A DNA stretch of 7,711 nucleotides from Actinomycetes bacterium (lineage in GTDB: Bacteria; Actinomycetota; Actinomycetes; Actinomycetales; Microbacteriaceae), in NCBI GenBank assembly GCA_023450335.1, contig JAEXHA010000143.1, positions 1-7,711 of the forward strand, read 5' to 3'. Numbering within the stretch: the first letter of the stretch is position 1; the number at the start of each line of letters is the position of its first letter. Positions 1 to 5,829 of the stretch are shown here, piece by piece. The notes beneath the pieces were generated by a model. That model was not told where the DNA came from. It did no database searches and saw only the letters and a program-made list of their open reading frames with translations. Made by a program: the position numbers and the translations under genes.

Positions 1-4
1 ACCG

Positions 5-10
5 AAGGGA
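5..10 (+). promoter_or_regulatory. Ribosome binding site of idi
   Basis: The purine run AAGGGA lies 7 bases before the ATG at 18 and supports that start. Only 17 bases precede the gene, so the operon promoter, or any further upstream coupled gene, lies outside the window. Confidence 0.6.
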
Positions 11-17
11 CCTCCCC

Positions 18-557
18 ATGACCGAACGCGTCGTGCTTCTCGACGACGCCGGCCGGCCGATCGGCACTGCCGACAAGGCCACCGTGCACACCGCCACCAC
101 GCCGCTGCACCTCGCCTTCTCGTGCCACGTCCGCAATCGGCGCGGGCAGGTGCTGGTCACCCGCCGTGCGCTGAGCAAGCCGACGTGGCCGGGCGTGTGG
201 ACCAACGCGTTCTGCGGGCATCCCGGCCCGGGGGAGGACCCCGAGGCGGCGATCGCCCGCCGCGCGCACACCGAACTGGGTATCAAGGTGCGCGACATCG
301 CACCGCTCCTGCCCGACTTCCGCTACGAGGCGGTCGACGCTTCCGGCATCCGCGAGAACGAGGTCTGCCCCGTCTACACGGCGGTCACCGACGATGAACC
401 GCGGCCGCACCCCGACGAAGTCGCCGAGTACCGGTGGGCCGACGCCGACGACCTGGCCGCCGCACTCGCACACGCGCCGTGGGCGTTCAGCCCGTGGCTG
501 GTCTGGCAGGATGAACAGCTCCGCACGCGGGGCCTGACGACAGGAGGGATGCAGTGA
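18..557 (+). CDS. idi: Isopentenyl-diphosphate delta-isomerase, type I (Idi)
   Basis: This 179-residue enzyme would interconvert isopentenyl and dimethylallyl diphosphate in the cytoplasm, supplying the allylic primer for CrtE and the C5 donor for CrtEb. It closely resembles the E. coli type I (Nudix-fold, metal-dependent) isomerase over its full length. The catalytic Cys is C66 in TNAFCGHP and the catalytic Glu is E115 in ENEVCPV. The metal ligands expected in the family are present as H24, H31, H68, E113 and E115. Conserved blocks LLVTRRALSK-like (45-54), WPGVWTN (57-63) and PWAFSPW (154-160) are also seen. The ATG at 18 has a good ribosome binding site. The gene ends in TGA overlapping the GTG of crtE, so it is the first visible gene of the carotenoid operon. 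Idi is not essential in organisms using the MEP pathway, so its place here suggests a dedicated precursor supply (inference). Confidence 0.96.
   Translation: MTERVVLLDDAGRPIGTADKATVHTATTPLHLAFSCHVRNRRGQVLVTRRALSKPTWPGVWTNAFCGHPGPGEDPEAAIARRAHTELGIKVRDIAPLLPDFRYEAVDASGIRENEVCPVYTAVTDDEPRPHPDEVAEYRWADADDLAAALAHAPWAFSPWLVWQDEQLRTRGLTTGGMQ
542..547 (+). promoter_or_regulatory. Ribosome binding site of crtE (inside the idi end)
   Basis: A consensus AGGAGG lies inside the last codons of idi, 6 bases before the GTG at 554. It decides in favour of this GTG start, which overlaps the idi stop. The ATG at 549 is in another frame, that of idi. Confidence 0.8.
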
Positions 558-1642
558 CCATCGCCATCGCCCACCGCGAGCGCAGCTCCGGCGTCGACCA
601 CTCGACGCTCGACACCCGGCTGCGCGGCCTGCTCGCCGACCTCCGCGAGCGCGCGAGCATCCACCATCCGCGCTTCGAGGAGATGAGCGCCGTCATCGCG
701 CGGCTCACCCTCGGCGGCAAGAAACTGCGCCCCGCCGTGTTCAGCGCCGCACTGCGCGGCCTCACCGGAGACGATGCCGCCGCAACCGGCCGCGACGCGG
801 TCGACATCGCCTGCGCACTCGAACTGCTGCACGTCGCGCTGGTCATCCATGACGATGTGATCGACAGTGACAGCGTCCGCCGCGGGGAGCCGAACGTATC
901 CGGCCAGGCCCGGGATGCCGCGATCGCCCTCGGCGCCTCGGCGGCGAGCGCCGAAGGCTTCGGCCGCGCGGCGGGGATCATCGCCGGCGATCTGCTGCTC
1001 AGCTCTGCGCTCTCGCTCGTGGCGACGACGGAATTCGATGCGCCGACGCGCCGGGCGCTGATCACCCTGTTCGAGCAGACGATCTTCGCGTCGGCCGCCG
1101 GTGAGCACGCCGACGTCTGGTTCAGCCTCGGGCTCGAAGAGGCTGACGCGACGCGGCTGCTGCGCACGATCGAGCTGAAGACGGCGTGCTACTCGTTCCA
1201 AGCGCCGCTGGAGGCGGCGGCGATCCTGGCGGGCTGCGACGCCGACACCGTGCGACGTCTGCGGGGCATCGGCTGCGGCCTCGGCATCGTCTACCAGTTG
1301 CGCGACGACGTGCTCGGGGTCTTCGGGTCGACGGATGCCACGGGAAAGACCGTCAGCGGCGATCTCCGTGAGGGGACCCAGACCCTCCTGGTCGCCCTGG
1401 CCCGCGACACCCCGCAATGGCAGGCCGTCGCGCACCGGTTCGGGGCCGCCGACCTCGACGAGGCCGACGCCGAGGCGTTGCGCGCGGCGCTGGACGACAG
1501 CGGCGCGCGCGAGCGCGTGGAACGGGCAATCGAGGCCGAGTGCGCGGTCGTGCGCCGCCGCATCAGCCGCGGCCGCTTTCCTGCGGAGATGACCGGATTC
1601 CTGCTCGACCTGCTCGAGCGCTGCGCGGAGCGGGACCGATGA
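554..1642 (+). CDS. crtE: Geranylgeranyl diphosphate synthase (CrtE)
   Basis: A 362-residue trans-polyprenyl diphosphate synthase that would condense DMAPP with IPP to C20 geranylgeranyl diphosphate. The substrate-binding GGKKLRP is at 54-60. The first aspartate-rich motif DDVID is at 100-104 (D100, D101, D104) and is followed by RRGEP (109-113). The second motif is QLRDDVLG at 248-255, with D251 and D252 but Gly in place of the last Asp, a form often seen in actinobacterial synthases. K265 and the block SGDLREGTQT (268-277) follow as expected. The GTG start at 554 is chosen for its AGGAGG and its 4-bp overlap with idi. The stop overlaps the crtB start in ATGA. Chain length is not certain from sequence alone; the neighbours crtB and crtI argue for C20. 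Confidence 0.94.
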   Translation: MTIAIAHRERSSGVDHSTLDTRLRGLLADLRERASIHHPRFEEMSAVIARLTLGGKKLRPAVFSAALRGLTGDDAAATGRDAVDIACALELLHVALVIHDDVIDSDSVRRGEPNVSGQARDAAIALGASAASAEGFGRAAGIIAGDLLLSSALSLVATTEFDAPTRRALITLFEQTIFASAAGEHADVWFSLGLEEADATRLLRTIELKTACYSFQAPLEAAAILAGCDADTVRRLRGIGCGLGIVYQLRDDVLGVFGSTDATGKTVSGDLREGTQTLLVALARDTPQWQAVAHRFGAADLDEADAEALRAALDDSGARERVERAIEAECAVVRRRISRGRFPAEMTGFLLDLLERCAERDR

Positions 1643-2547
1643 GCGCGGTGTCCGCCCCTCCGGTCGATGAGGTCGGGCTGCGCCGATACGATGCGGCCGC
1701 GGTCGCCGCCGCCGCCCTGGTGCTGCGGCGCTACTCCACCTCGTTCGGCCTGGCTACCCGCCTCCTGGCCCGGCCGATGCGCCCGCACATCGCCGCCGTG
1801 TACGGCCTCGTGCGCGTCGCCGACGAGATCGTCGACGGGCCGGCGGCGGCGGCGGGACTCGACGCCGAGCGCCGGCGCGAGCTGCTCGACCGGCTCGAAG
1901 AGGATGTCCGAGCCGTGCGCGGCGGCGGCTACAGCGCCAACCTCATCGTGCACGCATTCGGGCGTACGGCCGACCGCTTCGGCATCGGCGACGACCTGAC
2001 CGTGCCCTTTTTCGCATCGATGCGTGCCGACCTCTCGCTCACGAGCTGCACGCCCGAGGAGTTCGACCGGTACGTGTACGGATCGGCGGAGGTCATCGGC
2101 CTCATGTGCCTGCGTGTGTTCACCGGCGTCGAACCGTACTCCGGTCCGGACGCCGCAGCGCGGACAGCGCGCCTGGAAGCGGGAGCGCGCCGGCTGGGTG
2201 CGGCGTTCCAGAAGATCAACTTCCTGCGCGACCTGGGCGACGACATCCGCACGCTCGGTCGTTCCTACTTCCCCGGTGTCGTCGACGGCGTGTTCGATGA
2301 GCAGGTTAAGGCCGACATCACGGCATCCATTCGCGCTGATCTCGACGCCGCCGGCCGCACGCTCGACGAGCTGCCCCGCGGCGCCCGCCCCGCCGTCGCC
2401 GCCGCCCACATGCTGTTCGCCGCATTGACCGACCGGGTCGAGAAGATCCCGGCCACCGCTCTGCTCGAACAGCGCGTGAGGGTGCCCGACGCCGTCAAAC
2501 TCGCCATTCTGACCCGCGCCCTCCTCCACCGGGGGCGGCGCCGATGA
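1639..2547 (+). CDS. crtB: Phytoene synthase (CrtB)
   Basis: This 302-residue enzyme of the squalene/phytoene synthase family would join two GGPP molecules head to head to give 15-cis-phytoene. The family's early YSTSF is at 32-36. The two Mg-diphosphate-binding DxxxD motifs are DEIVD (62-66, after VRVA) and DLGDD (198-202, within QKINFLRDLGDD from 191), followed by GRSYFP (207-212). Length is typical of bacterial CrtB, about 300 residues. The reading frame stays open upstream to 1417, but that part overlaps crtE. The ATG at 1639 gives a normal N-terminus, has GCGGAG 8 bases upstream, and overlaps the crtE stop as ATGA. The stop overlaps the crtI start in the same way. Confidence 0.95.
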   Translation: MSAVSAPPVDEVGLRRYDAAAVAAAALVLRRYSTSFGLATRLLARPMRPHIAAVYGLVRVADEIVDGPAAAAGLDAERRRELLDRLEEDVRAVRGGGYSANLIVHAFGRTADRFGIGDDLTVPFFASMRADLSLTSCTPEEFDRYVYGSAEVIGLMCLRVFTGVEPYSGPDAAARTARLEAGARRLGAAFQKINFLRDLGDDIRTLGRSYFPGVVDGVFDEQVKADITASIRADLDAAGRTLDELPRGARPAVAAAHMLFAALTDRVEKIPATALLEQRVRVPDAVKLAILTRALLHRGRRR

Positions 2548-4184
2548 GGCCCCGGGCGCGTGATCGCCGACGCGTCGTCGTGATCGGCGGCGGCATCGCG
2601 GGGCTGGCCAGTGCCGCGCTGCTGGCCCGCGACGGGCACGACGTCACCCTGCTCGAACGCCACCACGAGGTCGGCGGCCGCGCGGGCCGGTGGCAGCGCG
2701 ACGGGTTCACGTTCGACACCGGACCGTCGTGGTACCTCATGCCCGAGGTGTTCGAGCACTTCTTCCGACTGCTGGGCACGACCGCGTCCGATCACTACGA
2801 GCTCGTCCGCCTCGACCCGGCGTATCGCGTGCTGTACGAGCCCGAACGGGGCGCCGCCTCTGCCGCGCAGCTGGTCATGCGGGCCGACCGCGCCGCCACG
2901 ATCGCCACGTTCGACGACGTCGAACCCGGTGCCGGCGCCCGCATCGCGCGGTACCTGGACTCGGCCGCCGACACCTACACGACCGCGGTCGGTGCCTTCC
3001 TCTACAACCCGTTCGCCGACCCCCGGGCCCTGGCGCGGCGCGACGTGCTGCACCGGCTGCCGCGCCTGGCGAGGCTGCTGACGACCTCGCTGCACCGCTA
3101 CGGCGCGAAGGTCGCGGCCGATACGCGGCTGCAGCGGATCCTGGACTACCCCGCGGTGTTCCTCGGCGCCTCGCCCTACACCGCACCGGCGATGTACCAC
3201 CTGATGAGCCACATGGACCTCGCCGACGGCGTCTTCTACCCCCGCGGCGGATTCCGCGCCGTCATCGCCGCGATCGAGAAGCTCGCGCACGCCCACGGGG
3301 TCCGCATCGTCACCGGCGCCGAGGCCACGCGCATCACGACGAAACAGGGCCGGGTCACGGGTGTCGAGTGGATGCCGGCGGCCGCACCACCGGCATCCAC
3401 TCGCACCTCGTCAGCACCAGCCACCCACCTGCCGGCCGACCTCGTCGTCTCGGCTGCCGACCTGCACCACACCGAGACCCGGCTGCTCGGCCCCGTCGAC
3501 CGCGATCGCTCGCCGCGCCATTGGCGGCGCCTCGACCCCGGCCCGAGCGCCGTGCTCGCCATGCTCGGGGTCACCGGCAGCCTGCCGCAGCTCGACCATC
3601 ACACGCTGCTGTTCGCGCGCGAGTGGAAGCGCGGTTTCACGCAGATCTTCGGACGGGATGCCCGCGTGCCCGACGTGCCGTCGCTGTACGTGTGCAAGCC
3701 CAGCGCGACCGACGACGGCGTCGCCCCCGCCGGCCACGAGAACCTCTTCGTGCTCGTGCCGGTGCCTGCCGATCCCCGCCTCGGCGCCGGCGGCATCGAC
3801 GGATCGGGCGACCCGCGCGTCGAACAGGTCGCCGACCTCGCCATAGCGCAGATCGCCGACTGGGCCTGCATCCCCGACCTCGCCGACCGCATCGTCGTGC
3901 GCCGGACGGTCGGGCCGCGAGACTTCGAACGCGACTTCTCGTCGCTGCGCGGCGGGGCACTCGGCCCCGCGCACACGCTGCGGCAGAGCGCGTTCCTCCG
4001 TGGCCGCACCGCCTCGCGCAAGGTCGGCGGGCTGCTGTCGGCCGGTGCCACGACCGTGCCGGGCATCGGACTGCCGATGTGCCTCATCAGCGCCGAACTC
4101 GTCCTCAAGCACGTGCGCGGCGACCGCAGCGCCGGACCGCTTCCCGAGCCGGTCGGCGCCCCGATTCCCGAGGCGGCGCCGTGA
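2544..4184 (+). CDS. crtI: Phytoene desaturase (CrtI), phytoene to lycopene
   Basis: A 546-residue FAD-dependent desaturase of the CrtI family, expected to act at the membrane surface and convert phytoene to lycopene in four steps. The N-terminal Rossmann motif is VVVIGGGIAGLASA (11-24), with the ribose-binding Glu at E38. Then come VGGRAGRW (43-50), FDTGPSW (57-63), YPRGGF (232-237) and VVSAADLHHTE (301-311). The C-terminal FAD block GLLSAGATTVPGIGLPMCL is at 496-514. A low-complexity Ala/Pro/Ser/Thr stretch at about 277-297 looks longer than I expect for the loop before the VSAAD motif, and it contains a perfect inverted repeat (see findings). The ATG at 2544 overlaps the crtB stop; its ribosome binding site is weak (a G-rich run at 2531-2537), fitting translational coupling. 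The number of desaturation steps is inferred from the C50 genes downstream, which need lycopene. Confidence 0.95.
   Translation: MRPRARDRRRVVVIGGGIAGLASAALLARDGHDVTLLERHHEVGGRAGRWQRDGFTFDTGPSWYLMPEVFEHFFRLLGTTASDHYELVRLDPAYRVLYEPERGAASAAQLVMRADRAATIATFDDVEPGAGARIARYLDSAADTYTTAVGAFLYNPFADPRALARRDVLHRLPRLARLLTTSLHRYGAKVAADTRLQRILDYPAVFLGASPYTAPAMYHLMSHMDLADGVFYPRGGFRAVIAAIEKLAHAHGVRIVTGAEATRITTKQGRVTGVEWMPAAAPPASTRTSSAPATHLPADLVVSAADLHHTETRLLGPVDRDRSPRHWRRLDPGPSAVLAMLGVTGSLPQLDHHTLLFAREWKRGFTQIFGRDARVPDVPSLYVCKPSATDDGVAPAGHENLFVLVPVPADPRLGAGGIDGSGDPRVEQVADLAIAQIADWACIPDLADRIVVRRTVGPRDFERDFSSLRGGALGPAHTLRQSAFLRGRTASRKVGGLLSAGATTVPGIGLPMCLISAELVLKHVRGDRSAGPLPEPVGAPIPEAAP
3365..3403. repeat. Perfect 14-bp inverted repeat inside crtI
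   Basis: Arms CGAGTGGATGCCGG (3365-3378) and CCGGCATCCACTCG (3390-3403) are exact reverse complements around an 11-base spacer (3379-3389). It encodes the Ala/Pro-rich loop of CrtI from about residue 275 to 287. Each arm carries one copy of the heptamer GGATGCC, which is over-represented in the window. As RNA it would form a very stable stem. Origin and role are unknown. Confidence 0.85.
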
Positions 4185-4525
4185 GTTGGTTGTACCCGAC
4201 CGCGCTGCTGGTCTCCCTCGCGGGCATGGCCACGCTCGACGCGCGGTACCGGCTCTTCCTGTGGCGGCTGCCGCGGCGCGCGGTGCTCGTGGTCGGGCTC
4301 GGCCTCGTCTTCTTCGTGGTGTGGGATCTCGCCGGCATCGCCCTCGGGCTGTTCCGCCACCTCGACTCGCCGTATGCGACCGGGCTGATGCTCGCGCCCC
4401 ACCTGCCCGTCGAGGAGATCGTCTTCCTGGTGTTCCTCAGCTACCTGACGATGGTGCTGCTGTTCGGATGCCGGCAGGTCACCGAACGGGTCCGCGCCCG
4501 CCGAGCGGTGCGAGGAATCCGATGA
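4181..4525 (+). CDS. crtYe: C50 carotenoid cyclase subunit (CrtYe-type)
   Basis: A small membrane protein of 114 residues, one of two subunits of the actinobacterial heterodimeric lycopene/C50 carotenoid cyclase (CrtYc/CrtYd and CrtYe/CrtYf family). Three hydrophobic segments are visible, at about 4-20, 33-55 and 79-97. The family's acidic motif is seen as LPVEE (75-79) at the start of the third segment; these acidic residues are thought to take part in acid-base ring closure. The C-terminus is basic (RVRARRAVRGIR). The start is GTG at 4181, overlapping the crtI stop, with GAGG 7 bases upstream. A later in-frame ATG at 4226 would cut off the first membrane segment. The name CrtYe rests on the order crtI-small-small-crtEb, as in the decaprenoxanthin operon of Corynebacterium glutamicum. 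CrtYg or LbtA-type naming would fit equally well. Confidence 0.88.
   Translation: MSWLYPTALLVSLAGMATLDARYRLFLWRLPRRAVLVVGLGLVFFVVWDLAGIALGLFRHLDSPYATGLMLAPHLPVEEIVFLVFLSYLTMVLLFGCRQVTERVRARRAVRGIR
4512..4517 (+). promoter_or_regulatory. Ribosome binding site of crtYf
   Basis: GAGGAA inside the end of crtYe lies 4 bases before the ATG at 4522, a rather short spacing. It supports the start that overlaps the crtYe stop. Confidence 0.5.
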
Positions 4526-4887
4526 GCTCGGTCATCCTGAGCCTCGTGTTCCTGCTCGCAGCGCTCGTCGTGCTGGCGGCGGGCCTGATCCGGTCCGGAC
4601 GTGCGGCCGTGCTCATCCGCCGCTGGTGGGCGGCGGGGACGCTTTCCGGTGTGATCCTGCTGACGCTCACGGCGGTGTTCGACAACGTCATGATCGCGGC
4701 GGGGCTGTTCGACTATGACTGGCAGAACATGTCGGGCTTCACGGTGGGGCGGATGCCGGTGGACGACTTCGCCTACCCGCTCGCCGCGCTCGCGCTGCTG
4801 CCCGGCCTGTGGCTACTGGTGAGCCCGCGTCCACGCGACGACACGGCTGCGGACCACGGGACGAGCCGCACGGAGGATCAGTCGTGA
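4522..4887 (+). CDS. crtYf: C50 carotenoid cyclase subunit (CrtYf-type)
   Basis: A 121-residue membrane protein, the probable partner of the preceding CrtYe in a heterodimeric cyclase that closes the terminal rings of the C50 carotenoid. Three hydrophobic segments lie at about 4-22, 37-62 and 83-101. The conserved FDNVMIAAGLFDYD (53-66) and the block GRMPVDDFAYPL (76-87) match the domain family of these subunits. The acidic pair after Pro is Asp-Asp (D81, D82), where Glu is usual in the first position as far as I recall. The C-terminal tail (from about 102) is hydrophilic and rich in Asp, Arg and Thr. The ATG at 4522 overlaps the crtYe stop, and the TGA overlaps the GTG of crtEb, so both subunits are probably made in balance. 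Confidence 0.88.
   Translation: MSSVILSLVFLLAALVVLAAGLIRSGRAAVLIRRWWAAGTLSGVILLTLTAVFDNVMIAAGLFDYDWQNMSGFTVGRMPVDDFAYPLAALALLPGLWLLVSPRPRDDTAADHGTSRTEDQS
4872..4877 (+). promoter_or_regulatory. Ribosome binding site of crtEb
   Basis: GGAGGA near the end of crtYf lies 6 bases before GTG 4884. It favours this GTG, which overlaps the crtYf stop, over the in-frame ATG at 4809. The ATG would add 25 residues that are unlike the family and overlap crtYf. Confidence 0.75.
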
Positions 4888-5768
4888 CCGGCACGGAGCG
4901 GCCGAGCCTGGCACGCGCGCTGCTGCTGGCCTCGCGGCCGGTGAGCTGGATCAACACGGCCTTCCCGTTCGCGGCGGTCTTCCTGCTCACCACCGGGGAG
5001 GTCGACCTCGCATTCCTGGTCGGCACGGTGTTCTTTCTCGTGCCCTACAACTTGGCGATGTACGGCATCAACGACGTGTTCGACTACGCCTCCGACCTCG
5101 CCAACCCGCGCAAGGGCGGCGTCGAAGGGGCGCTGCTGCCCCCGTCGCAGCACCGCGCCGTGCTCATCGCCGTCACCGTCATCACGCTGCCGTTCGTGGC
5201 CGTGCTCGTCGCGCTCGGCGGACCGGCATCGTGGCTCGTCCTGGCCGTGAGTCTGTTCGCGGTCGTCGCGTACTCGGCGCCGGGCCTGCGGTTCAAAGAA
5301 ATCCCGTTCGTCGACTCGGTGACCTCGAGCGCGCACTTCGTCACGCCGGGGCTCTATGCGGCCGCCTTGGCCGGCACCGACCTCACCCCCGGGTTCGTGC
5401 TGCTGTTCGCGGCATTCTTCCTGTGGGGCATGGCCAGTCACGCTTTCGGCGCCGTGCAGGACGTCATGCCCGACCGCGATGCCGGCATCGCCTCGATCGC
5501 CACGGTGCTGGGCGCCCGGTGGACGGTGCGCATCGCGGCCGCCCTCTGGCTGGCCGCCGGCGCGCTCGTGCTCTGGCTGCCCTGGCCCGGTGCCCTCGCG
5601 GCGATCCTCTGCCTGCCGTACGTGGCCACGGCGCTGCCGTTCGTGAACGTGACCGACGAGCAGTCGCCGGTCACCAACCGCGGCTGGCGGCGGTTCCTCG
5701 TCCTCAATTACGCGTGCGGATTCCTCGCGACGATGCTGCTGATCTGGTGGACCGCGACGGCGGCCTAG
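4884..5768 (+). CDS. crtEb: Lycopene elongase, UbiA prenyltransferase family (CrtEb)
   Basis: A 294-residue integral membrane prenyltransferase of the UbiA superfamily. In this context it would add a C5 unit from DMAPP to each end of lycopene, giving a hydroxylated acyclic C50 carotenoid (flavuxanthin type) for CrtYe/CrtYf to cyclise. The first Asp-rich motif is NDVFDYASD (63-71) and the second is DVMPDRD (193-199). About nine hydrophobic segments can be marked from residue 21 to 288. YSAPGLRFKEIPFVD (130-144) is a familiar UbiA-type loop. The start is GTG at 4884, backed by GGAGGA and the overlap with crtYf. It ends in TAG, the only accepted gene not ending in TGA, and is not overlapped by the next gene, so it probably closes the coupled set. 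A menaquinone-type UbiA is possible from fold alone, but the position strongly favours the elongase. Confidence 0.93.
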   Translation: MTGTERPSLARALLLASRPVSWINTAFPFAAVFLLTTGEVDLAFLVGTVFFLVPYNLAMYGINDVFDYASDLANPRKGGVEGALLPPSQHRAVLIAVTVITLPFVAVLVALGGPASWLVLAVSLFAVVAYSAPGLRFKEIPFVDSVTSSAHFVTPGLYAAALAGTDLTPGFVLLFAAFFLWGMASHAFGAVQDVMPDRDAGIASIATVLGARWTVRIAAALWLAAGALVLWLPWPGALAAILCLPYVATALPFVNVTDEQSPVTNRGWRRFLVLNYACGFLATMLLIWWTATAA

Positions 5769-5829
5769 CGCCCCTGCCCATGAGACGCAAGACCGCGACG
5801 GATCGCCCGCGATGTGGTGGAGTGGCACC
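5769..5829. other. 61-bp gap between carotenoid and polyketide genes
   Basis: This is the only non-overlapping gene junction in the window. I see no stem followed by a T-run and no convincing -35/-10 pair, so readthrough from the carotenoid operon cannot be excluded. It contains an 11-base direct repeat of the crtEb 3' end (5750-5760 and 5791-5801). A 17-codon reading frame begins here at 5780 and its stop overlaps the next start (see findings). Confidence 0.6.
5816..5822 (+). promoter_or_regulatory. Ribosome binding site of the type III PKS gene
   Basis: GGTGGAG lies 7 bases before ATG 5830 and decides for it over the in-frame ATG at 5812, which has no purine-rich run before it. The short complementary bases TGGTG (5815-5819) and CACCA (5826-5830) could pair over this site and the first base of the start codon. 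Confidence 0.6.

Noticed and set aside
48..57. Palindrome GCCGGCCGGC at the start of idi
   Set aside because: Short palindromes made only of G and C are expected in this composition, and this one lies in plain coding sequence.
804..1311. Second Asp-rich motif of CrtE ending in Gly instead of Asp, as a possible defect
   Set aside because: DDVLG in this position is, as I recall, normal in actinobacterial GGPP synthases, and both metal-binding Asp residues (D251, D252) are present.
374..1435. Long antisense open frame (353 codons) opposite idi/crtE
   Set aside because: GC-rich coding DNA with few A/T third bases leaves antisense frames open. The translation is rich in Arg, Gly and Ala with no recognisable domain, and it faces two clear genes.
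1417..1638. Upstream in-frame extension of crtB to ATG 1417
   Set aside because: It would add 74 Arg/Gly-rich residues inside crtE that are unlike phytoene synthases. ATG 1639 gives the normal length and the ATGA overlap.
1291..2529. Antisense open frame of 412 codons opposite crtE/crtB
   Set aside because: Low-complexity translation with no motif; a compositional shadow of crtE and crtB.
2690..4180. Long + strand open frame running through crtI out of frame
   Set aside because: Only its last part, from GTG 4181, encodes a real protein (CrtYe). The part inside crtI is Arg/Pro-rich with no domain.
4809..4883. Upstream in-frame ATG for crtEb
   Set aside because: It overlaps crtYf, adds a hydrophilic segment not expected in UbiA proteins, and lacks the good ribosome binding site found before GTG 4884.
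5812..5829. Upstream in-frame ATG for the PKS
   Set aside because: There is no ribosome binding site before 5812. The purine run at 5816-5822 is placed correctly for ATG 5830, and the added MWWSGT is not a family feature.
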